A DNA stretch of 64,000 nt from Pseudonocardia benzenivorans CB1190 (lineage in GTDB: Bacteria > Actinomycetota > Actinomycetes > Mycobacteriales > Pseudonocardiaceae), in assembly GCF_000196675.2 (NCBI RefSeq), contig NC_015312.1, positions 4,650,001 to 4,714,000 of the forward strand, given 5' to 3'. The notes under the pieces are model-generated. The model was not told the origin of the DNA. It worked only from the letters and a program-made list of their open reading frames with translations, and did no database searches. Positions within the stretch are counted from its first letter, which is position 1, and every line of letters begins with the position of its first letter. The position numbers and the translations under genes are program-made. Shown piece by piece: positions 16,924-25,227 of this stretch.

Positions 16924-17220
16924 ATGAGCGCCCAGCCCGAGCAGCACAACACGTCCGACAACACCGCCCGCGGGAACCACCCCCGCGAGATGACCATCGT
17001 GATCAACGCGCGGGAGCGCACCGTGACCGACAAGGAGCTCACCTTCGAGCAGCTGGTCGCGATGGCGTACCCCTCCGCCCCGACCGGCGAGAACGTCATG
17101 TTCACCATCTCCTTCCGCCGCGGGCACGGCAACAAGCCCGAGGGCTCGCTGCTCACCGGCGAGACCGTCAAGATCAAGGACGGGATGGTGTTCGTTGTCT
17201 CCGCGACCGACAAGTCCTAG
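16924..17220 (+). CDS. Ubiquitin-like protein (multiubiquitin-domain family)
   Basis: The 98-residue protein has a disordered polar N-terminus (about 25 aa) and one beta-grasp domain: IVINARERTV, LTFEQLVAMAYP, FTISFRRGHG, GSLLTGETVKIKDGM. The RRGHG and final VVSATDKS are hallmarks of the bacterial multiubiquitin family, where one or more such domains occur. It ends in Ser rather than Gly-Gly, so activation uses a different C-terminus or follows trimming. It is next to, and overlapped by, the E1-like gene, its expected activating enzyme. Gap to the protease gene: 106 bases. Confidence 0.85.
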   Translation: MSAQPEQHNTSDNTARGNHPREMTIVINARERTVTDKELTFEQLVAMAYPSAPTGENVMFTISFRRGHGNKPEGSLLTGETVKIKDGMVFVVSATDKS

Positions 17221-18502
17221 CCCCGACCTGCAGCGGCTTCTCGACGACGGCTACGACGTCGAGCTCCGCGAGGGCTACCTCCTCATCCACCACATCCCCT
17301 ACGTCACGGCCGGAGCGGCAGTCAGCTTCGGAACGCTGGTCAGCACGCTCGACCTCAGCGGCGGCGGGGTGACGGTCACTCCGAGCACGCACGTCGCCAG
17401 CTGGATCGGCGAGCACCCGTGCCACGCCGACGGGACGATTCTCCAGGAGATCGCCCACGCCGGCCCGCAGGAGCTCACCCCGACCATCCGGGTCGGGGCG
17501 AGCTTCTCCAGCAAGCCCTCCGAGGGCTACGTCGACTATCACCACAAGATGACCACCTACGCCGAGATGATCATGGCGGCGGCGCTGAAGCTCGACCCGA
17601 CGGTCACCGCCCGGACATACCCGGTCCGGCGCGACCCGGAGAACACGGGGCCGTTCCTCTACGCCGACACGGCCACTGCCCGGGCGGGCCTCGGGATGGT
17701 CACTGCCAAGATCACCGGTCGCAAGGTCGCCGTCGTCGGAGTCGGCGGCACCGGGAGCTGGGTCCTCGACCTCCTCGCCCGATGCCCGGTCGACGAGATC
17801 CACATCTTCGACGACGACCGGTACCTGCAGCACAACGCGTTCCGCTCCCCCGGGCCGACGCCTGAGGAGGAACTCGTCGGCGGCGCGTTCAAGGTCGAGG
17901 TGTACGCACGACGCTGGGCTGGGATGCGAACGGGCGTGGTCGCCCACCCCGAGCGACTCGGCGCACAGCACACCGAACTCCTCTCGCAGATGGACATGGT
18001 TTTCATCTGTGTCGATACCGGCGACTCCCGCCGTGACGTCGTCGATCTCCTCGAACTCGCCGGTTGCGACTTCATCGACGTCGGCATGGGCTTGCTCCTC
18101 GACGAGGAGCACGCCCAGGTGCTCGGCCAGCTGCGCACCACACTGAGCACCCCCGAGATCCGCGAGGAGGCCCGCCGCCACATGCCGCTGGTCGGCAGCG
18201 CTGACGACGCCGTCTACGCGCAGAACATTCAGACCGCCGAACTCAACGCGCTCAACGCCGTCCTCGCGATCCTGCGCTGGAAGCGAGCCCGCGGCGTCTA
18301 CACCGACCTCGAACACGAGGTCAGCTCGGTTTACCTCCCCGACGGCAACACCATCGTCAACGCCGTCCCGAGCACCTCACCGCCCGCCAACGACCCCACC
18401 ACCACGGGCCACCGATCGGTTGCCGAGTTCCACGAGGGCAACGACATGTTCGCGGCCGACGGCACCGATCAACACGCCTCCACCGACGCAGCCGGAGCGT
18501 GA
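17195..18502 (+). CDS. ThiF/E1-like activating enzyme with N-terminal DUF6791-type domain
   Basis: The 435-residue protein has an N-terminal domain of about 150 residues (DLQRLLDDGYDVELRE ... DYHHKMTTYAEM) matching the DUF6791 type, then a ThiF/E1 Rossmann domain with KVAVVGVGGTGSW and the ATP-pocket stretch FDDDRYLQHNAFRS. E1-like proteins adenylate the C-terminus of ubiquitin-like proteins; the N-terminal part may supply an E2-like function. Cysteines occur in FICVDTGDSR and AGCDFIDVG, but no canonical E1 catalytic Cys is evident. The TTG start is the earliest in frame and overlaps the ubiquitin-like gene by 26 bases; it is uncertain. Confidence 0.85.
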   Translation: MSPRPTSPSPDLQRLLDDGYDVELREGYLLIHHIPYVTAGAAVSFGTLVSTLDLSGGGVTVTPSTHVASWIGEHPCHADGTILQEIAHAGPQELTPTIRVGASFSSKPSEGYVDYHHKMTTYAEMIMAAALKLDPTVTARTYPVRRDPENTGPFLYADTATARAGLGMVTAKITGRKVAVVGVGGTGSWVLDLLARCPVDEIHIFDDDRYLQHNAFRSPGPTPEEELVGGAFKVEVYARRWAGMRTGVVAHPERLGAQHTELLSQMDMVFICVDTGDSRRDVVDLLELAGCDFIDVGMGLLLDEEHAQVLGQLRTTLSTPEIREEARRHMPLVGSADDAVYAQNIQTAELNALNAVLAILRWKRARGVYTDLEHEVSSVYLPDGNTIVNAVPSTSPPANDPTTTGHRSVAEFHEGNDMFAADGTDQHASTDAAGA

Positions 18503-18503
18503 C

Positions 18504-18887
18504 GTGATCACCCACCTCGCGCCTCGGTTCATCGACACGATCCCCGAGCACCCCGAGTCCGGGGTGCTGTACGTGTCGATCGAATACGCTACGACCCTGC
18601 ACCTGTGCGCGTGTGGATGCGGCTATGAGGTCGTCCTGGGCATCGCACCCCGCGACTGGAAGATCACCTGGGACGGCGAGACAGTCACGATTAACCCATC
18701 CGTCGGCAACTGGAGCCTTCCATGCCAGTCGCATTACCTCATCCGTCGCAACAAGATTGTTTGGGCACGGCGCTGGACTAACAAGGAGATCGATCGAGGC
18801 CGCGCCGCCGACGCCCTCCGCAAGCGCCTACAGCAAACCCGTACACCGCTTTCCGGCGATGCTCTCTCGCCTCGCACACCACCGTGA
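18504..18887 (+). CDS. DUF6527 protein, candidate deconjugating protease
   Basis: GTG at 18504 follows the E1 stop by one base, giving 127 residues. It has the family's YVSIEYATTLHLCACGCG cysteine cluster, an ITWDGETVTINPS core and NWSLPCQSHYLI with paired Ser-His. DUF6527 proteins travel with multiubiquitin and ThiF/DUF6791 genes; from memory, work on bacterial ubiquitination-like (Bub) operons assigns them a serine-protease-like deubiquitinase role, so the SH pair may be catalytic. Residues after about 115 are a poorly conserved basic tail. It is the last gene of the tight cluster. Confidence 0.8.
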   Translation: MITHLAPRFIDTIPEHPESGVLYVSIEYATTLHLCACGCGYEVVLGIAPRDWKITWDGETVTINPSVGNWSLPCQSHYLIRRNKIVWARRWTNKEIDRGRAADALRKRLQQTRTPLSGDALSPRTPP

Positions 18888-19109
18888 CCGGGGGAAAACG
18901 GCCGGCTGCGCCTGCTCAACGCCCTACCCAACGGCTCAGTGCAGGATGTTTGTTACAGCCACGCCAGTGTTTCCGCTCGGACCGACGCAGCCAAGTCGAG
19001 ACACGCAACGGAGGGCGTTGCATCGAGCACTGCGTGGTACGCGCGGCTCATCCGGTTTGCACAGCTACAATCGAACGATGGCTGATCTTCAGGTGGCAGT
19101 AGGCAAACA

Positions 19110-19838
19110 GTGACGGCCAATCCTCCAGCCACGCCGGCAGCATCGGCTATCGGGCCGGTGAACTCCCCCGGTCCAGCGCAGAGCGCGATGCTCATTCATT
19201 TCTGTGGACGCCCGCCAGGAACCTTGCCGAACCCAGGACTCGCGCCCGACGTCGCATCCATGCATCCTCAGGAGCGCCTGACTAACATCCTGTGGGAGAT
19301 GCACATCCGTGCCGGTGTTCCATTCGGCGCTACACGCCCCGCCGTGAGCTTCTCCGAAGCCTCACCCAGCCACCTAGCGTGGCTCGTCATACAACGCGGG
19401 TTTCCAGCGTGGGGGCTCATCTACTCGAAGCAGGAAATCTTTGCGAAAGGCGGCGGACCCGTTTGGTACGCGCGACCAGAACAGGCTGCGGAGGCGCTGG
19501 GGACGCCGGCGCAAGAATGGATCGTTCGATACGACACCTCTGAAGGGAGTCGGTCGGATTGGACACACGAGCAGGAATGGCGCCTCCACACGCCCGCTGT
19601 GCAGGTGCTAAGCGGCGGCCTACTCGGCGTTCTTGTTGACGATGTAAATTGGCAACCTCTTAAATTATTCAGCACCCCGGTCGGGTCCGACGGAACTCCG
19701 ACAACCGATCCCGGTGAGGCCGTCTCGGAGCAACTTGATTGGTGGGTGCCAAGCCTGACGTGGCCGCTCCAGCGCTTCTTTATCGAGCGGAACAGTGGGC
19801 AGGTCCGTCCACTCCCCGCGTTGAGTCCTCGGCGTTGA
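19110..19838 (+). CDS. Hypothetical protein following the ubiquitin-like operon
   Basis: The 242-residue protein starts at GTG with a weak ribosome site. An 11-codon mini-ORF starting ATG at 19078 ends in a GTGA overlap with this start and may couple translation. The sequence (HFCGRPPGT, VSFSEASPSHLAWL, GFPAWGLIYSKQ, GGGPVWYARPEQ, DWTHEQEWR) resembles uncharacterised actinobacterial proteins, loosely like DUF2971-type modules; no function is known. It lies 222 bases after the DUF6527 gene on the same strand and might be an accessory of that system. The central part (19600-19680) is more A/T-rich than its neighbours. Confidence 0.6.
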   Translation: MTANPPATPAASAIGPVNSPGPAQSAMLIHFCGRPPGTLPNPGLAPDVASMHPQERLTNILWEMHIRAGVPFGATRPAVSFSEASPSHLAWLVIQRGFPAWGLIYSKQEIFAKGGGPVWYARPEQAAEALGTPAQEWIVRYDTSEGSRSDWTHEQEWRLHTPAVQVLSGGLLGVLVDDVNWQPLKLFSTPVGSDGTPTTDPGEAVSEQLDWWVPSLTWPLQRFFIERNSGQVRPLPALSPRR

Positions 19839-19976
19839 CGGCCGACGCCATTAGGGACCCAGTGGCGGCTGTCCACGGCACAGCAGCACTGCAGGTCGCA
19901 GCGGTCCGCGCCCAGCGGTATTGACGAGCAATCGCCCCACCGACCGGCCCTTCGAACCCAGCACTCCCAGAGGGGC

Positions 19977-20004
19977 GGTGGCCTACCGCAAAGGCGGGGC
20001 CACC
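19977..20004. terminator. Hairpin between convergent genes
   Basis: GGTGGCC (19977-19983) pairs with GGCCACC (19998-20004) between the hypothetical gene on the plus strand and the ParB-type pseudogene on the minus strand. It is a plausible bidirectional terminator without a T tract. Confidence 0.45.
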
Positions 20005-20014
20005 GGTTCCTCCG

Positions 20015-21449
20015 TCACCCCACTGCTTCGGTTTCACACGTTGCGATGACGCTTCGTTCCAGCGGTCCGGCGTCGTAGCCCCACTCGATCATCGCCCGCA
20101 GATAACGGCGCACGCCCGGGGTGGCGTGGCGCCAGGTCTGGACCGAGGTACGGTCCTCCCACGCCGCCAGCAACAACGCAGCCAGCACGACCATCTGCCG
20201 CTTCGCGGTCGCGGTCGCCATCTGCTCGATCAACGCCGCGACCTCCCTGCCACCGCGCTCCCACACCTGGCCCTCACCTTCGGGCACGCCGAGTGAGGCA
20301 CGCAGGAGCGGATGCTCCTGCTCCATCGCCGTGCGGATCTCGTGGTCCCCGGCAAGCAGGCAGGTGAGGACGAACCGCTCAACACCCTTTGGTGGGGTCT
20401 TGCGCTGCGCGAACGTCGCGAGCCACTCCCGCCGCACGACGGTCGCGGCGCGCCAGTCCTTGTTGCCCTCGATCACCCGCTGCCGTTCGGCCTTCTCCTC
20501 CTCGCTCATCGTCCGCCGCTTCCCCTCCGCCCGCGCCTGCCGGGAGTCGGACTGGTGGCCGTTGACCTCGGCGTCGACGCAGACGTAGACCGCGGCCCAT
20601 CCGGGCCGCGGCTACTCAGTGGCGTCGGGGCGGGCCCAGCGGGAGATCAGGAACGCGGCGTGGCCGGGGCAGCCAGTGTGGTCGGCGGGGTCGATCCCGA
20701 CGTTGTCTAGCCGAGCCCCGGGGTAGGAGAACGCCTGTCGCTCGATCACGGTCGTTCCGGCCGCGACCAGCTCCGCCGCCACCGCCTCGAACGCCGCAGC
20801 CTCGTCGCGGTCGTCGCGCAGGCGTTGGGTGACCTGGGCGAACCCGCCGGCCTTCGCCGCGGTGACCAGGTCTTCAACGGCGTCGGTGTTGTCGGCGAAC
20901 TCTGCCAGCACCGCGCTCTGCTCCAACGTCAAGAACTCCCACCGCGCCGACGCCTTCGACGCCAACTCACACCGCCACCGCCAACCCGGCGGTCACGTCG
21001 GCCTTGGACCGGTGGGTGCGCTTCACGATCTGCGCAGGCGACAGCCCGAACGCCTCCAGTTGGTGGAACGCCGCCGCGTCCTCGGCCGCCGTCAGCCCGG
21101 CCCGGTGGTGATTCTCGGCCAACTGCTCGACCACCCGCATCACGTCCCCCGCCTTGTCTGCTCCTTCCGTGCCCTCGGCGGTGTGGGTGAGGACGTAGAC
21201 GGGCACGCTCGCACGGCCGGCTTCGATCGCGGCGAGGGTGCGGCGGTGCCCGAACCGCACCACCAGCCCACCCTCGCCGGTGCGGTGGGCGACGATCGAC
21301 TGCAGCACCCCTTGCTCGCGGATGCTGTTCACGAACCCGGCGTCGAGGCGGGCGTCGACGCGGACGTTGGCGGCGAAGATCAGCGTTGCGGGGTCGACGT
21401 GGACTAGCTCCATCCCGGTGGCCGCGGTGTCGGTGGTGGTCTTGCTCAT
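20015..21449 (-). pseudogene. Plasmid/ICE-type ParB partition protein, disrupted
   Basis: ParB/Spo0J-like sequence continues through three pieces. The first (21449-20967) begins MSKTTTDTAATG and holds the ParB nuclease-like core (IREQGVLQSIVAHR, RFGHRRTLAAIEAG) and the start of its helix-turn-helix (LSPAQIVKRTHRSKADVTAGL), then runs into a TGA. Homology resumes in another frame at 20965 (ASKASARWEFLTLEQ), so a frameshift lies at about 20965-20975. A TAG at 20612-20614 then interrupts the frame, which continues to 20015 (WAAVYVCVDAEV ... MSEEEKAERQ). Two lesions make a functional full-length protein unlikely. It marks a plasmid or ICE maintenance module. Confidence 0.8.
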
Positions 21450-21524
21450 CGTGGGCGCTCCCTGTTTCGGGGGACGTAGGCCCGGTGCCCCGTCCCGTCG
21501 GGGTGGTGGGGCGTGCCCCTCCAC

Positions 21525-23167
21525 CGCGCGAGCGCCCAGGCGCGGCCGCCGAGGCTCGCCGTCACTGGAGCAAGCTGAACCGGCCGGACCCGTCGGGGTC
21601 CGGTGCGCATCCCGGACCGTCAGGTCATCGCCCAGGCTCGCCAGGCCTTCGAGGTCCGCCTAGACAACGCGAGACCGACGGGACGGGGCGTGCTGACGGC
21701 GATGGGGTTGTGCGCCACGAGCGCCTCAGTGACTGACCGGCAGCCGCGCCCACCGGGACCCGCTCCCCGGCCAGGACGGAGTGACACCGACGATGCAGGA
21801 GCCAGCACCAACAGACACCAGCGACAACACCCACACACGCGCCGACACGCCCACCAGATGGGCCGGTGTGGACTGGTCGTGGTCCGAACACGCCGTCTGC
21901 GTCATTGACGACACCGGTGCCGCACTCGAACGCCTCACCGTCCGTCACACCGCCGCCGGCCTGCGCAAGCTCGTCACCGCCCTGCACCAGCACCAGGTCG
22001 CCGGCGTCGCGATCGAACGCGGTGACGGCCCCGTCGTCGCCGCACTCCTCGAGGCCGGGCTGACCGTGTTCCTGATCGTCCCGCAACACGTCACCGCCCT
22101 GCGATCGCGCTACACCACCACACGCAACAAAGACGACCGCTTCGACGCCTACCTGCTCGCCGACGTCCTGCGCACCGACCGTCGCCGGCTCACCCCGCTC
22201 ACCGTCGACACCGACGCGACCGTCGGACTGCGGATGCTCATCCGTACCCGAGCAGACCTGATCAAAGCCCGGGTGGCCGCGCACAACCAGCTCCGCGCGC
22301 ACCTGCAGCTCGCCCACCCCGGCACGGTCGGGCTGTTCTGCGAGCTCGACGGCAAGATCTCGCTGGCGTTCCTGACCCGCTTCCCCACACCGCGCCACGC
22401 CCGCTGGCTCTCGGAGAAACGCCTCGCCGCGTGGCTCAAGGCAGCGCACTACACCCGCCCAACCACCCGCACCCCCGGCCAGCTGTTCGACCACCTCACC
22501 CAGGCCCCGGCCGGGCATCCCGACGGCCCCGCCACGGACGCCGCCCAGGTCATCACGCTGGAGCTGGTCGCGCTGCTTACCAACCTGCGTGAACGGATCG
22601 CCGTGATTGAGGCCCATATCGAGACCGCGCTCGCTGCGCACGCTGACGCCGCGGTGTTCACCAGCCTGCCCCGCTCCGGGACGGTGCGCGCCGCGACCAT
22701 GCTCGCCGAGATCGGCGACGCCCGCGGCCGCTACCCCACCGACGACGCCCTCGCCGCCGCAGCCGGCATCTCCCCCTCCACCCGCGCGTCCGGGCGCGCG
22801 CACTACGTCGCGTTCCGCCGCGGCTGCAACCACCGCCTCCGCCAGGCCATCGTCGACTTCGCCGACGCCAGCCGCGCCGCGCACCCCTGGGCACAAGACG
22901 TCTACGCCCGAGCTCGGGGCCGCGGGCACAACCACGCCCACGCCGTCCGCGTCCTCGCCCGCGCCTGGCTCCGGATCATCTGGCGCTGCTGGCACAACCA
23001 CACCCCCTACAACCCCGATCACCACGCAGCCGCCGTCAACGCCCGATCCCGCCGAACCCAGTCACCGACGACTGCCCCGTCCCCGACAGCACCACCACCA
23101 CGGCACCCCACCGCGACCAGCACTGGCGTCGCTTGCTGATCGCGGCCCGCTCCAGCCGCCCGCAGAC
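21525..23167 (+). mobile_element. IS110-family insertion sequence (ends not resolved)
   Basis: IS110 elements lack terminal inverted repeats and I cannot fix the ends, so limits are approximate. The 5' noncoding stretch 21450-21780 lies between the ParB promoter and the transposase; it holds no gene and is where IS110 elements keep the left end and the structured bridge RNA that pairs with donor and target. The right boundary lies before the hairpin at 23168. Check by alignment to an empty site. Confidence 0.6.
21781..23139 (+). CDS. IS110-family transposase
   Basis: The 452-residue protein has the N-terminal RuvC-like DEDD domain (WAGVDWSWSEHAVCVID near residue 27; RNKDDRFDAYLLADVLR with the downstream acidic residues) and the C-terminal transposase_20 domain (LPRSGTVRAATMLAEIGD, FRRGCNHRLRQAIVDFAD) including the Ser region used as nucleophile. 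Length is slightly above the usual 400 because of a Pro/Thr/Ser-rich C-terminal tail. The GTG at 21781 has AGGACGGA just upstream; ATG at 21793 is the alternative. The gene appears intact. Confidence 0.92.
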   Translation: MTPTMQEPAPTDTSDNTHTRADTPTRWAGVDWSWSEHAVCVIDDTGAALERLTVRHTAAGLRKLVTALHQHQVAGVAIERGDGPVVAALLEAGLTVFLIVPQHVTALRSRYTTTRNKDDRFDAYLLADVLRTDRRRLTPLTVDTDATVGLRMLIRTRADLIKARVAAHNQLRAHLQLAHPGTVGLFCELDGKISLAFLTRFPTPRHARWLSEKRLAAWLKAAHYTRPTTRTPGQLFDHLTQAPAGHPDGPATDAAQVITLELVALLTNLRERIAVIEAHIETALAAHADAAVFTSLPRSGTVRAATMLAEIGDARGRYPTDDALAAAAGISPSTRASGRAHYVAFRRGCNHRLRQAIVDFADASRAAHPWAQDVYARARGRGHNHAHAVRVLARAWLRIIWRCWHNHTPYNPDHHAAAVNARSRRTQSPTTAPSPTAPPPRHPTATSTGVAC

Positions 23168-23215
23168 GGTGTCCAGGCTGGCCGAAGGCCACCCGAAGGG
23201 CCTGGCCTGGACACC
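23168..23215. terminator. Strong hairpin downstream of the IS110 transposase
   Basis: A perfect 11-bp inverted repeat, GGTGTCCAGGC (23168-23178) and GCCTGGACACC (23205-23215), encloses a 26-base loop containing a smaller GGCC-rich stem. It could terminate transposase transcription before the arginase-fold gene at 23281. Confidence 0.45.
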
Positions 23216-23280
23216 GGCGAGGACGGTAGGACACTCCGGCGACAGGAACGACCCATCTCGTCACGAGAGGATCAGCCACC

Positions 23281-24177
23281 ATGAGCGCGAGCACCGACCC
23301 TGCGCAGGTGTCGCTGCGCCTGGTCTGGCCACAATGGCAAGGCGCCGGCACCTCGAGTGTCGTCGAGCTCGCCGCGGAGTTCCCCTTCGACATCGCCCGC
23401 CGCGGCTACGCGGTCGGCTCCGCCGTGCTCGCAGCCGTCCTGCCCCCACACGACGGCCCGACCGTCACCGCACCGGTGACCATGACCGACGACGGCCTCA
23501 CCGAACTCGACGGCGTCGAGGCCAAGGCCGTGGTCGTCGAGCAGCTTGCCGCGGCGCTGCAGGTGATCACCGAACACGACCCGGCACGGATCACGACGCT
23601 GGGCGGCGAGTGCGCGGTCAGCGTCGCCCCGTTCTCCGTCCTGGCCCACCGCTACCGCGACGACCTGGCGATCCTCTGGATCGACTCTCACCCCGACATC
23701 GGCACCGGTGCCAGCGCCTACCCCGGCTACCACGCCATGGCCGTGTCCACCCTGATCGGGCACGGCGACCCCGATATCGCCGCCTTGCTGCCCTCGACCG
23801 TCTCAGCCGACCACGTGGCGCTCGTCGGTCTGCACGCCTGGACCGACGACGACTTCCCAAACATCGCCGACTGGGGCATCCGCACCTTCAGCCCCGCCGA
23901 CCTGCGCACGACCAGCACCCCGCTACTTGAGTGGCTCGCCGACACCGGCTGCTCGCGGGTCGCCATCCACTTCGACGTTGACACCATCGACAGCAACGAG
24001 ATCGTCCTCGGTCTGGGTGCCGAACCCGACGGCCTCACCAGCGCCCAGGCCAGACGAGTGGTCGCCGACATCGACCGCGCAGCAGACGTCGTCGGCCTCA
24101 CCATCGCCGAGTTCTTCCCCCGCCAGGTCATGCACCTGCAACGGCTTCTGAACGGCTTCCCGCTGCTCGGCCGCTAA
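23281..24177 (+). CDS. Arginase/agmatinase-fold protein
   Basis: The 298-residue protein of the ureohydrolase superfamily normally binds two Mn(II) via GGDH, DAHxD and DxDxxD motifs. Here they read GGECAVS (near residue 108), WIDSHPDIG (near 138) and HFDVDTIDSNE (near 227). The first motif has Glu-Cys for Asp-His, so one manganese ligand is changed; other actinobacterial relatives share divergent forms, and the substrate may not be arginine or agmatine. ATG with AGAGG upstream. It stands alone between the IS110 element and small mobile-element genes. Confidence 0.85.
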   Translation: MSASTDPAQVSLRLVWPQWQGAGTSSVVELAAEFPFDIARRGYAVGSAVLAAVLPPHDGPTVTAPVTMTDDGLTELDGVEAKAVVVEQLAAALQVITEHDPARITTLGGECAVSVAPFSVLAHRYRDDLAILWIDSHPDIGTGASAYPGYHAMAVSTLIGHGDPDIAALLPSTVSADHVALVGLHAWTDDDFPNIADWGIRTFSPADLRTTSTPLLEWLADTGCSRVAIHFDVDTIDSNEIVLGLGAEPDGLTSAQARRVVADIDRAADVVGLTIAEFFPRQVMHLQRLLNGFPLLGR

Positions 24178-24235
24178 CACAAAACCGACATGCGACACCG
24201 GAGTTCTCTGAGGCCGAGAGGTTGACATGGGGTTG

Positions 24236-24295
24236 TCAAGGGCAGACCGAAGGTCTGTCGCGATAGCGACGCGGAGCGCAGCGCAGCGCCCTTGA
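24236..24295. repeat. Interspersed repeat copy R1 (CAAGGGC...GCCCTTG type)
   Basis: An inverted pair TCAAGGGC (24236-24243) and GCCCTTGA (24288-24295) surrounds a smaller CTGTCGC/GCGAC hairpin. The same CGACGC.GAGCGCAGC...GCGCCCTTGA wording recurs at 26399-26501 and 29239-29352. The gap 24178-24602 holds this repeat and no gene I can support. Confidence 0.55.
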
Positions 24296-24602
24296 TGGGG
24301 AGAGCGGCCGTGACAAGCTCAGGGGCACCGGGCCGCACGCCGAAGGCGTGACCACCAGACATCTCGGCCCGCGCGGCCTTGAGCGCACCAGACCCGCGCA
24401 GAGCATCGACCCCGCCGGCAGGCCGGCCCGCGCACGACCAGCTGCCGCAATCAACAACGTCCTCCGGCCACACCCCCGCCTCGTCCCCACACCGTGCGCA
24501 CGCTCTTCCCCGATCCCCCGGTGGCCAGCCGCTCGGCGATCCACGGCTTATCACACAATCGAACACTTGTTCGATCACGGCAGCGCGCGTGACCATCAGG
24601 TC

Positions 24603-24908
24603 GTGCGAGAACACGAGCGCAAGCGCTACGAACAACTGGCCGCGATCGTCGACCGGATCAACGCCGGGGCCCGCGAACTGCGCCGCCTCGGCGCCGGCGA
24701 CCAGCACGACGGCGCACCCCGCTGGGCCTACGCCGCGTTCTCCATGGCCGCCGTGTTCGACACCGTCGCCGTCAACGTCGCCGTCAACGTCGAGGACATG
24801 CCGCGCGTGCTGCTCGGTGACGCCCTGCGCGCGTGTGAGCACCTGCTCGAGCCCCTTCCGGGTGACCGCGCCGACGGCCGCGCCCGCCGCGCGTTGGACC
24901 AGTCGTGA
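24603..24908 (+). CDS. Small mobile-element protein of unknown function
   Basis: The frame encodes 101 residues from GTG at 24603 (MREHERKRYEQLAAIVDRINAG...). It is helical with an ALR-type C-terminal charged tail, and an AFSMAAVFDTVAVNVAVNVED stretch that is moderately hydrophobic. The frame is open further upstream through the repeat but coding character fades there, so the start is a guess. Its TGA overlaps the next GTG (GTGA). Small proteins like this are common in actinobacterial plasmids and ICEs; the role is unknown. Confidence 0.55.
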   Translation: MREHERKRYEQLAAIVDRINAGARELRRLGAGDQHDGAPRWAYAAFSMAAVFDTVAVNVAVNVEDMPRVLLGDALRACEHLLEPLPGDRADGRARRALDQS

Positions 24909-25084
24909 GCGACGACCAGCCCGACACCCCGACCGTCCGCGACCGCGCCACAGCAGCCGGCATCCCCGAAACACGGCTCCTCACCTACGTCGAGCGTGGT
25001 CTGCTGCTCCTCGACGGCGACGTGGTGTGCGAGCTCGACCAGCCCGCACCCCCGGGCACCCGGCTCCTCGTCACCGGCAGCTGA
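24905..25084 (+). CDS. 59-residue protein coupled to the preceding gene
   Basis: GTG at 24905 overlaps the previous stop and opens a 59-residue frame (MSDDQPDTPTVRDRATAAGIPETRLL...). The composition (acidic N-terminus, regular helix then strands) and overlap suggest a real gene. It carries an AAGIPETRLLTYVERGLL stretch that could form a small winged or excisionase-like helix-turn-helix, but this is only a hint. No family is assigned. Confidence 0.45.
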   Translation: MSDDQPDTPTVRDRATAAGIPETRLLTYVERGLLLLDGDVVCELDQPAPPGTRLLVTGS

Positions 25085-25227
25085 ACCCGACCGGACCAGC
25101 AGCCGAGAGGCAGCGCCCGCGCAGGCGCGCCGCATGTCCCGCCCTCGGCAGCCAGACCGCCGCGCAACACCGAACAGCCCGGGACCGGGTGGCTCCGGGG
25201 CCTGGCCGACGAGGCGCGGGGTATTCG

